Assembly (NCBI RefSeq): GCF_001552155.1
Contig: NZ_BCQQ01000022.1
Span: 1 to 64,000 of the forward strand
Source of the DNA: Actinomadura formosensis NBRC 14204
GTDB lineage: Bacteria; Actinomycetota; Actinomycetes; Streptosporangiales; Streptosporangiaceae
Length of the DNA stretch: 64,000 nucleotides
Direction of reading: 5' to 3'
The notes beneath the pieces were generated by a model, which saw nothing but the letters and a program-made list of their open reading frames with translations, made no database searches and was not told the DNA's origin. Below, in pieces: positions 33,282 through 40,539 of this stretch. A program made the position numbers and the translations under genes. The first letter of the stretch is position 1; every line of letters starts with the position of its first letter.

Positions 33282-34253
33282 CTACAGGTCGAGGACGAGC
33301 TTCGGTGTATGGGAGCGGCCCACACAGATCAGCATCGTGCCCTCTTCGTCGTGCTCTTCGGGCGACATGAGGGTCCCCCGGTGATCCGGCCGCCCGGCGA
33401 GCACCCGGGTCTCGCAGCTGCCGCAGTAGCCCTCCTGGCACGAGAAGCCCAGGTCGCTCCTGATCGATTGGGCCGCCTCCAGGATGCTCTCATCCGCCGC
33501 GATCGTCAGCGTCACGCCCGAAGCCGCGAGCTCGACCTCGAACGCGGTGTCCTCGCCGCCCGCCGCCGGAGCGGCCCCCGATGCCGTGAACCGTTCCAGG
33601 TGCAGCCGGTCGGCGACTCCGGCGGCCGTGCACGCGTCCGTCATGGCATCGAGCAGCCCGGCGGGACCGCAGCAGTACAGAAGAGCCCCTTCGGGCAGTG
33701 CTCGCACGATGCCGGGCACGTCCAGAAGACCGGCCTCGTCCTGGGGGACCACGGTCGTCCGCTCTCCGCCGAGGGCCGCGAGTTCCGAGACGAACGCCAT
33801 GGAGGCTCGGGCGCGGCCGCCGTAGACCAGCCGCCAGGAGGCGCCGCGGCGCTCGACCTCCTCCACCATCGCCTTGATCGGCGTGATGCCGATACCGCCG
33901 GCCACGAACAGGTACTCGTCCGCGTCGACGAGCGGGAAGTGGTTGCGGGGAAGGCGAGCCTCGATCTCATCGCCGGCCTTGAGGTCACGGTGCACCTCGA
34001 CCGATCCCCCTCGTCCCTGCTCCTCCCTGAGGACGCAGAACGTGTAGGAACTCGTGTCCGCGGGGTCCCCGCACAGCGAGTACTGGCGGGACAGCCCGGA
34101 GGGCAGCCGCAGTTCCAGGTGCGCCCCCGGCTCCCACGGCGGGAGCGGGCCGCCGCCGACGGCCTCGAACTCGAGCAGGAGAACGCTCTCGGCGACCTGC
34201 TCGGTACGGTCGAGGATCAGCTTGAGCCTGGAGTCGCCGGTGCCGTCGGCCAT
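33282..34253 (-). CDS. Phthalate-dioxygenase-reductase-type oxidoreductase (FMN, NADH, 2Fe-2S)
   Basis: 323 residues in the order flavin domain, NAD domain, ferredoxin. The flavin motif RQYSLCGDP is near residue 66, the pyridine-nucleotide motif GGIGITPIKAM near 120, and a plant-type 2Fe-2S site C-x4-C-x2-C (FSCQEGYCGSCETRV) plus a final cysteine in MLICVGRS near the C-terminus. It passes electrons from NAD(P)H to a partner oxygenase. ATG at 34253 lies two bases after the P450 stop with GGGGGGA upstream, so the partner is almost certainly the P450 at 34256. Confidence 0.93.
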   Translation of the reverse strand: MADGTGDSRLKLILDRTEQVAESVLLLEFEAVGGGPLPPWEPGAHLELRLPSGLSRQYSLCGDPADTSSYTFCVLREEQGRGGSVEVHRDLKAGDEIEARLPRNHFPLVDADEYLFVAGGIGITPIKAMVEEVERRGASWRLVYGGRARASMAFVSELAALGGERTTVVPQDEAGLLDVPGIVRALPEGALLYCCGPAGLLDAMTDACTAAGVADRLHLERFTASGAAPAAGGEDTAFEVELAASGVTLTIAADESILEAAQSIRSDLGFSCQEGYCGSCETRVLAGRPDHRGTLMSPEEHDEEGTMLICVGRSHTPKLVLDL

Positions 34254-34255
34254 GG

Positions 34256-35518
34256 TCAGTTCCCCCCGCTCCTGTCCACCGGCATCGTGACGTCGTAGCG
34301 GATGTACCGGCTGCTCCCCTCCACGCCGGCGAGCTTCTGGACGCCCTCGGGGTCCTTGGTGACGCCGCGTTCCAGAAGGAGGCGCACCATCTTCGTCTGG
34401 ATCCCCTGAGCCTCCTCCGAACCCTGCTCCCACAGCAGCATGGGACGGCCGAGGCAGACGTGCGGCCCGGCGCCGAAGGCCATCCCGAAATGCGGCACCC
34501 TCGGGTCCTCGACCGTCCGGTTCAGGTTGTAGACGCCGGCGTCGTCACCGAAGACCGACGGGTCGTGATTCGCCTTCTCGACCCAGCCGGAGACCCAGGC
34601 GCCGGCGGGGATGAAGCGGCCGCTGGACTCCAGCACGGTGTCCTCGACGGCCATCCGGACCAGGTACGGACGGGAGGCCCGGTGCAGACGCAGCGATTCC
34701 TTCACGGCGAGATTGATGAACTCCCGGTCGCCGACCCTCGCCCGGTCCCCGGGATGGTCGGCGAGCCACGTGAGCAGGTCGTCGATGGCCCAGGCGACCT
34801 GCCAGACGGGATTGTTGACCGAGGCCGAGAGCAGCGCGACCATCTCGCGGAAGATGAGTTCCTCGTCGAGCCGGGCGTCTTCGGGGACCAGGAGCAGGCT
34901 CGTGAGGAGGTCGGCGGGAAGCGCGTCGCGCTTCTCGGGATCATCGCCCGCCTCAAGGATCAAGGCCCTGCGGCGGGCGAGGCTGGGTGCGAACATCTCT
35001 TCGCGGATCTGGCGGCGCGCCTCCCGGGCGGTGTCCAGGATCCGCCGGCGCGCCTCGGGGGTGGCGTACTCGACGGTCAGGCCGCTGACGACGTCGGACC
35101 CCAGCCGCTGGAACCGCGCGACCGTTTCGTCGTCGTCGACGTTGTCCAGCCCGACGAAGGCGGCCGTGACGCGCCAGATCACCCGCTTGCAGAAGTCGAT
35201 GAGATCAAAATGGATCATCCCGTCGCGGGGCTCGGCGGTCTCCTGGACGCGCTTGAGGTTGTGCGCGTACACGGCGTCGATGAGCTTGCCCTCGGCGCCC
35301 CACGGCTGCGACGCCCTGATCATCTTCATCACGGCGCGCCGGCGGTTCAGGTGCTCGCGCCCGTCGATCGCGATGAGGCTGCCATGGACGAACTCGTCGG
35401 ACTCCGCCTTGGTGCCCGCGACGACGAAGTCGCGGCCTCGCCGCAGAACCTCCTCGACCTCCCGGTATTCGGTCAGGTCGATGAAGCTCCGCGCATCCCA
35501 GGACTGTGCTTGGCTCAT
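34256..35518 (-). CDS. Cytochrome P450 with unusual I-helix
   Basis: 420 residues. The heme loop FGAGPHVCLGR supplies the thiolate Cys355, and the K-helix ExxR is ESLR. The I-helix reads LLSASVNNPVWQ. The acid-alcohol pair normally found as [A/G]Gx[D/E]T is Asn235-Asn236, which should alter proton delivery and oxygen activation. ATG at 35518 has GAGGAA six bases upstream; an open frame extends to 35758 but is not protein-like. Coupled with a PDR-type reductase, it resembles the two halves of class VII (P450-PFOR) fusions. The promoter/operator lies 240 bases upstream, leaving a long leader. Confidence 0.9.
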   Translation of the reverse strand: MSQAQSWDARSFIDLTEYREVEEVLRRGRDFVVAGTKAESDEFVHGSLIAIDGREHLNRRRAVMKMIRASQPWGAEGKLIDAVYAHNLKRVQETAEPRDGMIHFDLIDFCKRVIWRVTAAFVGLDNVDDDETVARFQRLGSDVVSGLTVEYATPEARRRILDTAREARRQIREEMFAPSLARRRALILEAGDDPEKRDALPADLLTSLLLVPEDARLDEELIFREMVALLSASVNNPVWQVAWAIDDLLTWLADHPGDRARVGDREFINLAVKESLRLHRASRPYLVRMAVEDTVLESSGRFIPAGAWVSGWVEKANHDPSVFGDDAGVYNLNRTVEDPRVPHFGMAFGAGPHVCLGRPMLLWEQGSEEAQGIQTKMVRLLLERGVTKDPEGVQKLAGVEGSSRYIRYDVTMPVDRSGGN

Positions 35519-35760
35519 GCTGAGTTCCTCAATTCGCGTTCCGGCCGGCCGAAGGTTGACGTTGTCTGCTCGCTGGGCGTGGGCCACGGTCCGACGGCTC
35601 CGTCCGGTCCGCCTCGGCCCCGAGCCGGGCGGGCGGCGGCGCGCCGGTCCCGCGTGAAGCCGTGCGCCGCCGGCGGGTACGTCATCGGCGTCGGGATCGG
35701 CGTGGCCGAGCCGAGAAGGGCTCTCTCCCGCGGGCCGGCGAGGACATCCAATGGCCAAGT

Positions 35761-35806
35761 ATAGTTACCATGCACATAGTATAGGTGGATGCCGGCGACG
35801 CCACAA
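35761..35806 (-). promoter_or_regulatory. Shared-type promoter/operator (site 3), P450-reductase unit
   Basis: On the minus strand: -35 TTGTGG (35806-35801), 17 bases, -10 TATACT (35783-35778), ATGTGC, then ATGGTAACTAT (35771-35761). The core is identical to site 2 and the -35 identical to site 1. It also lies between the P450 and GntR genes, so it may serve both. The 35519-35760 leader holds no recognisable gene. Confidence 0.75.
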
Positions 35807-35945
35807 CGGACCCGCATCCTCTTGGATCAGGGAGTTCCGACGGGGTCGGAACGCCGCGGATCTTTCCCTGCATTTGGTCGTCACAGATGTCAGGGAGGTT
35901 GTACTAGGCTGGAGGGCGGCGAACAGCCGAGAAGAAGGGCTCCCC

Positions 35946-36719
35946 GTGGCAGGTCCTGTGCAGAGGCCGATGAAGCAGTCCGAGATCGTGGCGCGCGACC
36001 TCACCAACCGCATCGTGTCCGAGAACCTGGCCGAAGGCACCCGGCTGCCGAACGAGCGCGAGATGCTGGAGACCTACCAGGTCGGTCGCAGCACCCTGCG
36101 CGAGGCTCTGCGGCTGCTGGAGAGCCGGGGTGTGCTCACCATCAGGTCCGGCCGCGACGGCGGACCGGTCGTGCGCGGTCCCCGCGCCTCGGACCTGGGC
36201 GAGGCGCTGACGCTGCTGCTGCAGTTCGAGCGCGTGCCGTTCTCCGAGGTCTTCGCCGCCCGGCAGGCGCTGGAGCCCCGGCTCGCGCGGATGGCGGCCG
36301 AGAACATGGACGACGAGACGCTCACCGAGATGGCCGCCTGCAACGAGCGGATGGCCGCCAACCTCGACGATCGCGAGCTGTTCCGCAAAGAGAACTTCCG
36401 GTTCCACGAGCTGGTGGCCGCGGCGGCGCAGAACAAGGTGCTCGAACTGTTCTCCGCGGCGCTGGAGTCGGTCGCGGACGGGCTCGCCTTCGGTGTGGTG
36501 GCCGGTCAGTTCACGCACGCCCACCGCGCCGTCGCGCTGGACGCCCACCGCAATCTGCTCAAGGCGTTCATCACACGCGATCCCGACGCCGCCGAAGAAG
36601 CGATGCGCGTCCACCTCGAAGAGGGCCGGGCCTCGTGGGTCGCCGCCTACCGGGACCTGTCACGCCGTCCCGTCCAGTGGGCATCAGCGGCCACACAGGC
36701 CACGCGCACCGAATTCTGA
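35946..36719 (+). CDS. GntR regulator, FadR subfamily
   Basis: 257 residues. The N-terminal winged helix (about 10-80) has LTNRIVSENLAEGTRLPNER, the recognition helix VGRSTLREALRLLESRGVL and a wing. The C-terminal FCD domain (about 100-240) shows the helical pattern with a metal site (acid and histidines such as NFRFHELV and HRAVALDAHRN). FadR-type regulators usually bind acyl-CoAs or small acids and repress nearby genes through T.GT..AC.A-like operators, compatible with the ATGGTA sites of this island. GTG at 35946 has AAGAAGGG eight bases upstream; a longer frame from 35751 is not protein-like. Best candidate for the island's main regulator. Confidence 0.92.
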   Translation: MAGPVQRPMKQSEIVARDLTNRIVSENLAEGTRLPNEREMLETYQVGRSTLREALRLLESRGVLTIRSGRDGGPVVRGPRASDLGEALTLLLQFERVPFSEVFAARQALEPRLARMAAENMDDETLTEMAACNERMAANLDDRELFRKENFRFHELVAAAAQNKVLELFSAALESVADGLAFGVVAGQFTHAHRAVALDAHRNLLKAFITRDPDAAEEAMRVHLEEGRASWVAAYRDLSRRPVQWASAATQATRTEF

Positions 36720-36936
36720 TCCCGAGCGGCTCCCTCCATCTGGCAGGCGGGCGCTTCCCGCTTCCATGGGCGCCGCAAACCCCGGCGTTCCTTCACCCGG
36801 GCTTGCCGGCCCCCTGCGGCACGAGGCCGCTCTTATCGGGCCGGCCGAGGTCACCGCCGTCGAACTCGGCGTCCCTGGAATCCGCACCGAGCGGCCGCGC
36901 CCACGCCCGTTCCCTCTTCCGGGCTCGCAGCTCTGG

Positions 36937-36973
36937 ACCATAACATGATTATGGTAGGGAGTTTTGTTATGGT
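36937..36973 (+). promoter_or_regulatory. Shared-type promoter/operator (site 4) with three TTATGGT half-sites
   Basis: ACCATAA (36937-36943), five bases, TTATGGT (36949-36955) is a perfect 7-bp-arm palindrome; another TTATGGT lies at 36967-36973. Read as a promoter it repeats the island layout: CATAAC, ATGATT, ATGGTA (36939-36956). It precedes the enoyl-CoA hydratase gene. Bases 36720-36936 between it and the GntR gene show no gene. Confidence 0.6.
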
Positions 36974-37022
36974 CGATCGACCTCGTGGCCCTGCCGGGTC
37001 GTCCGAACTGGAGGGGGTTCGC

Positions 37023-37787
37023 ATGAGCGTGACATCGCCGGTCGAGTACCGGGTCGTCGACAAGATCGCCTACATCCGGCTCAACCGGCCCGAAACGGCC
37101 AACGCACTCGACCTCGACCTTGCCCTCGCGCTGTGCGCCGCCGCGCAGGCGGCCGGCGGCGACGAGTCGGTCCATCTCGTGACACTGACGGCGGCAGGCG
37201 GACGTTTCTGCGCCGGTGGCGACCTCGCCGCCATGGCGGCCGACGGCGACACCGGGAAGTACGTGTACAAGCTCGCGACGGCCGTCGACACGTTCACGAA
37301 GATGCTGTGGGAGATGCCGAAGCCCGTACTGGCGAGCGTCCAGGGCGTGGCCGCCGGCGCCGGCCTGGCGCTCGTGCTGGCCGCCGACCTCGTCGTGGCG
37401 AGCCGCGATGCGCGGTTCCTGGCCGCGTACGGTGCGGTCAACCTGACTCCGGACTGCGGCCTGTCCTACCTTCTGCCGAGGAGCGTGGGCGAGCACCGCG
37501 CGCTGGAGATGACGCTCCTGGACCGGGTGCTGACCGCGGACGAGGCCGGCGAATGGGGCATCGTCACCATGGTCTGCGACAACGCCGAGCTGGCCGCCAC
37601 GACGGACGCCCTCGCCCGCAGGCTGCTCGCCAGATCGTCGTTCGCGCTCGGCAACACCAAGCGGCTCATCAGGCAGGGCTGGGAGCAGACACGGGTGGAC
37701 AGCGGCTGGGCGGAGACCGCTTCCATCGCACGGGCCGCCGCGACTCCCGAGGCCGCCGACGCCATCACGGCGCTCTTCCAACGCTGA
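37023..37787 (+). CDS. Enoyl-CoA hydratase/isomerase family protein
   Basis: 254 residues of the crotonase fold: IRLNRPETANALDLDL near residue 20, the CoA/oxyanion region AGGRFCAGGDLAAMA and GVAAGAGLALVLAADLVVAS. At the positions of the two catalytic glutamates of hydratases, the second region reads VNLTPDCGLSYLLPRSVG, where aspartate replaces the usual glutamate, as in isomerase-like members. The exact reaction is therefore uncertain. ATG at 37023 has GGAGGG upstream; an in-frame ATG at 36945 lies inside the operator and is rejected. Probably acts after the acyl-CoA dehydrogenase. Confidence 0.92.
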   Translation: MSVTSPVEYRVVDKIAYIRLNRPETANALDLDLALALCAAAQAAGGDESVHLVTLTAAGGRFCAGGDLAAMAADGDTGKYVYKLATAVDTFTKMLWEMPKPVLASVQGVAAGAGLALVLAADLVVASRDARFLAAYGAVNLTPDCGLSYLLPRSVGEHRALEMTLLDRVLTADEAGEWGIVTMVCDNAELAATTDALARRLLARSSFALGNTKRLIRQGWEQTRVDSGWAETASIARAAATPEAADAITALFQR

Positions 37788-37880
37788 ACCGGCAGCGTCC
37801 GGGCGTGCGGCCATGCCGGCGCCGGCGGCCAGGCGGCCAAGGGCCCGCTCGGAGGGACCGCCGAAAACACAGGCAGCCTG

Positions 37881-37934
37881 TTGACTTGGGGGTCACCGGC
37901 AACCTACGCTCTATTTCTGTTAAGTCTTATCAGA
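37881..37934 (+). promoter_or_regulatory. Promoter and palindromic operator of the second dioxygenase gene
   Basis: -35 TTGACT (37881-37886), 18 bases, -10 TACGCT (37905-37910). Immediately downstream TCTGTTAAG-T-CTTATCAGA (37916-37934) is a 9-bp-arm palindrome with one mismatch, placed over the transcription start. It differs from the ATGGTA sites, implying a separate regulator. Confidence 0.6.
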
Positions 37935-37949
37935 GATAGGAGTACGGGT

Positions 37950-38789
37950 GTGGAGGTCGTTCCGCTCAAAGCCGCGCTGGGTGCAGAACTGCGAGGCGTG
38001 GACCTCACCGAACCTCTGGACGACCGCGACGTCGAGACCGTGCGCAACGCGTTCGCCGACCACTTCCTGCTGGTCGTCCGCGATCAGCGCCTCAGCGGCG
38101 AGGACCAGGACCGGTTCGTCCGCTACCTGGGCCCGCTCCAGCGGTTCGACAACGGCGCCTATCACCAGTTCATGACGAACCAGGCCGTGGAGAACGCCGC
38201 GGAGGCCGGTTCGGGACGGCTGCTCTTCCACAACGACGGCGCCTACCGTGAACGCCCCCGTGCCGGGACGTCGCTCTACGCCATCGACGTCTCACCGACG
38301 TCCCCTCCGACGAGCTTCGCCAACGGCGTCCGCGCCTACGAGCTCCTGCCCGGGGAGCTTCGGCGGAGAATCGAGTCGCTCAGCGCGGTCCACATCCTCG
38401 ACTACGACGACCCCGAGCAGGAGTCGAACCGTGTCCGGGAGGCCGACTTCCCAGCCGGAAGGACCTTGGCGGACGTCCGTCATGCCGTCCACCCGATGGT
38501 GGTGACCCTGCCCCACAGCGACCGCAAGGCCGTGTTCGTCAGCGAGTTCTACACCAGTCACATCAAGGAGCTCGGGCCCACCTCCGAGGAGGGCGAGGAT
38601 CTCCTGCAGCAGGTCTTCAAGATCCTCTACCAGGAGTCCAACGTCCACTCGCACCACTACCGCAACGGCGACCTCGTCGTATGGGACAACCACGCCGCGC
38701 AGCACGCCCGCTCGGGCTCGGTCGACTCCAACCCGCGCCACCTGCGTCGCCTGGTCCTCGACCGGCTGTCGTGGAGCCGGACGGCATGA
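37950..38789 (+). CDS. TauD/TfdA-family Fe(II)/2-oxoglutarate dioxygenase (copy 2)
   Basis: 279 residues, paralogous to the gene at 15083. The iron ligands are H94-x-D96 in FHNDGAYRE and a distal histidine in AAQHARSG, followed by RHLRRLVLDRL for 2-oxoglutarate. Shared stretches such as DVSPTSPPT, FANxVRAYE and GEDLLQ indicate duplication, while the first 85 residues differ more. GTG at 37950 has AGGAG eight bases upstream; an earlier in-frame start at the -35 element is rejected. Its TGA overlaps an ATG of the next gene. Confidence 0.9.
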   Translation: MEVVPLKAALGAELRGVDLTEPLDDRDVETVRNAFADHFLLVVRDQRLSGEDQDRFVRYLGPLQRFDNGAYHQFMTNQAVENAAEAGSGRLLFHNDGAYRERPRAGTSLYAIDVSPTSPPTSFANGVRAYELLPGELRRRIESLSAVHILDYDDPEQESNRVREADFPAGRTLADVRHAVHPMVVTLPHSDRKAVFVSEFYTSHIKELGPTSEEGEDLLQQVFKILYQESNVHSHHYRNGDLVVWDNHAAQHARSGSVDSNPRHLRRLVLDRLSWSRTA

Positions 38790-38839
38790 GCACCGAGCCG
38801 GCCCCTCGGCCCAACGCCTCCACCGGACAGGAGCCACCA

Positions 38840-39769
38840 GTGAAGGTCGGAATCATCGGTCTCGGCAACATGGGCGAACAGATCGCCGCCGCCGTCATCC
38901 GGGCGGGAATCGAGACACACGTCTACGACATTCGTCCCGAAGCGATCGCGAAGCTCGTGGCACAGGGTGGCCACGGCGCCGCCTCGGTCAAGGAGCTGGC
39001 CGAGGCGGTGGACGTCATCGGAGTGGTGGTCCTCAACGAACAGCAGGTCAGCCGGGTCGCGGACGACATTGCCGCGGCGGGGCGGCCCCGTACGATGGTC
39101 GTCCACAGCACCGTCACGCCCTCCTATGTCCAGGAACTCCACACGCGCCTCGCCTCATGCGGGGTGGCCGTCGTCGACGCCCCGGTCGCCGGCGGCGTCG
39201 CACGTGCCAGGACCGGTGACCTCACCGTCATGATCGGTGGAGACGACGCGGTGGTGGCCGGCCTCGGTCCCGTGTTCGAGGCCATCGGCCGCGACATCTT
39301 CCACGTGGGCCCGGCGGGCGCCGGAACGGCGGTCAAGCTGGCCGTGAACTTCATGACCATCGCGGGCTACGCCCTTGAGATCGAAGCGATGGAGATGGTC
39401 CGGGCCTACGGGCTCACCGAGGACGCGCTGAGCACCGTCCTCACCACCAGCTCCGCGGACTCGCGTGCCGTGCGCCGGTGGGGCTTCCATGATCGTCTTC
39501 GGCGTGCGGCGCCCCCGGGGACCGAACCGTCGCACCTCGTCATGCGCAAGGACGTCGCCTCCTTCGCGACCGCCGGGGGCCAGGCCGGCCTGATCCTTCC
39601 GCTGGCGGCCGTCGCCGCGCAGACCCTCCTCGGCACGATCGAGAAACGCGACCGGTACCTCGACGAACTGGGCGACGTGCCTCCCGTTCCGTGCTGCGCG
39701 GCCTGCACCCAGGAACTGATCCCGCCGTTCCGGGAGGCGGGCGTGCACCCTGAGTGCGCCACCTCGTAG
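38840..39769 (+). CDS. 3-hydroxyisobutyrate dehydrogenase-like NAD(P)-dependent oxidoreductase
   Basis: 309 residues. Rossmann motif VGIIGLGNMGEQIA at the N-terminus, DAPVAGGVARARTGDLTVMI (substrate-binding signature) near residue 120 and the catalytic lysine in GAGTAVKLAVNFM. The helical domain follows. The last 40 residues are unusual for the family, with a CCAAC cluster and a final cysteine. Start: GTG at 38840 has AGGAG six bases upstream; an ATG at 38786 overlaps the dioxygenase stop (ATGA) and would add 18 unconserved residues. Probably oxidises a hydroxy acid formed by the preceding dioxygenase. Confidence 0.9.
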   Translation: MKVGIIGLGNMGEQIAAAVIRAGIETHVYDIRPEAIAKLVAQGGHGAASVKELAEAVDVIGVVVLNEQQVSRVADDIAAAGRPRTMVVHSTVTPSYVQELHTRLASCGVAVVDAPVAGGVARARTGDLTVMIGGDDAVVAGLGPVFEAIGRDIFHVGPAGAGTAVKLAVNFMTIAGYALEIEAMEMVRAYGLTEDALSTVLTTSSADSRAVRRWGFHDRLRRAAPPGTEPSHLVMRKDVASFATAGGQAGLILPLAAVAAQTLLGTIEKRDRYLDELGDVPPVPCCAACTQELIPPFREAGVHPECATS

Positions 39770-39778
39770 CCCGGACGA

Positions 39779-39839
39779 TCCACGCCCGCTCTTCGACATC
39801 CCGGGTCGGATGGTCCCGCTGACCAGGGGCGGGCGTGGA
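39779..39839 (+). terminator. Possible hairpin terminator after the dehydrogenase gene
   Basis: TCCACGCCCGC and GCGGGCGTGGA form a perfect 11-bp stem with a 39-base loop containing a smaller stem. It begins 10 bases after the stop. The large loop makes it less certain. Confidence 0.4.
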
Positions 39840-39899
39840 CGGCGAAAGATGCACAGGAAGACTGCGTAGGCCGCCTGAGGAAAGCGATAGGGTGGGCGC

Positions 39900-40382
39900 G
39901 TGGAGACCGATTCGACAACGCCGGAACTCGCCATGGCGCTGTCACTCGCGACCGCCAGGCTGCGGGCCCGCCTGCGCAGCGAACAGGCCGAGGTCACCAC
40001 CGGCCAGAACATGTCCCAGCTTTCGGTGCTCGGCCGCATCTCCGAGGCGGGCACGACGACCGCCAGCGAGCTCGCCAAGGCCGAACACGTCCGCCAGCAG
40101 TCCATCGCCGAGACGGTGGCCGGCCTCAAACGGCAGGGGCTCGTGTACAGCCGGCCCGATCCGTCCGACGGCCGCAAAGCGCTCCTCAGCCTCACCGAAT
40201 CCGGCGCGGATCTCGTCCGCTCGATCGTCGAGCACCGCGGGGCATGGCTCGCCCGCGCCCTCGACGCCCACGTCACGGCCGCCGAGCGGGCGGTGCTGGC
40301 GCAGGCCACCGAGATCATGTTCCGGCTGGCCGACTGCCCCCCGCTGCGCGAGGCACCCCCGCCCGAGCGCGAGACGCCCTGA
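39900..40382 (+). CDS. MarR-family transcriptional regulator (second)
   Basis: 160 residues with a MarR winged helix: LSVLGRISEAGTTTASELAK, recognition helix region VRQQSIAETVAGLKRQGLVY and wing SRPDPSDGRKALLSLTESG. The GTG start has no strong ribosome binding site. It lies between the dioxygenase-dehydrogenase unit and the convergent P450 gene, and may act on the TCTGTTAAG palindrome at 37916 or the GTTAC palindrome at 41790 (inference). Confidence 0.87.
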   Translation: METDSTTPELAMALSLATARLRARLRSEQAEVTTGQNMSQLSVLGRISEAGTTTASELAKAEHVRQQSIAETVAGLKRQGLVYSRPDPSDGRKALLSLTESGADLVRSIVEHRGAWLARALDAHVTAAERAVLAQATEIMFRLADCPPLREAPPPERETP

Positions 40383-40449
40383 GACGCATTCTCGACCCAG
40401 ACCCGAAGCCTCGCCGGGCGCCGCACGGGTGCGCCGAACCTGTGTCAGC

Positions 40450-40487
40450 GCACCTGTCGCGGCGGCGGCGCCGGCCGCGACAGGTGC
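40450..40487. terminator. Bidirectional hairpin between MarR and P450 genes
   Basis: Perfect 14-bp stem GCACCTGTCGCGGC/GCCGCGACAGGTGC with a 10-base loop, between convergent genes. Confidence 0.75.
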
Positions 40488-40539
40488 CCGCCACGGCGTG
40501 ATTCGCTCCGCGCCCGGCCACAGCGGGGACGGGGCGAGA

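Noticed and set aside
35519-35758. 80-residue N-terminal extension of the P450 from an ATG at 35758
   Set aside because: The extra part is arginine/proline-rich, unlike P450 proteins, and GAGGAA precedes the ATG at 35518.
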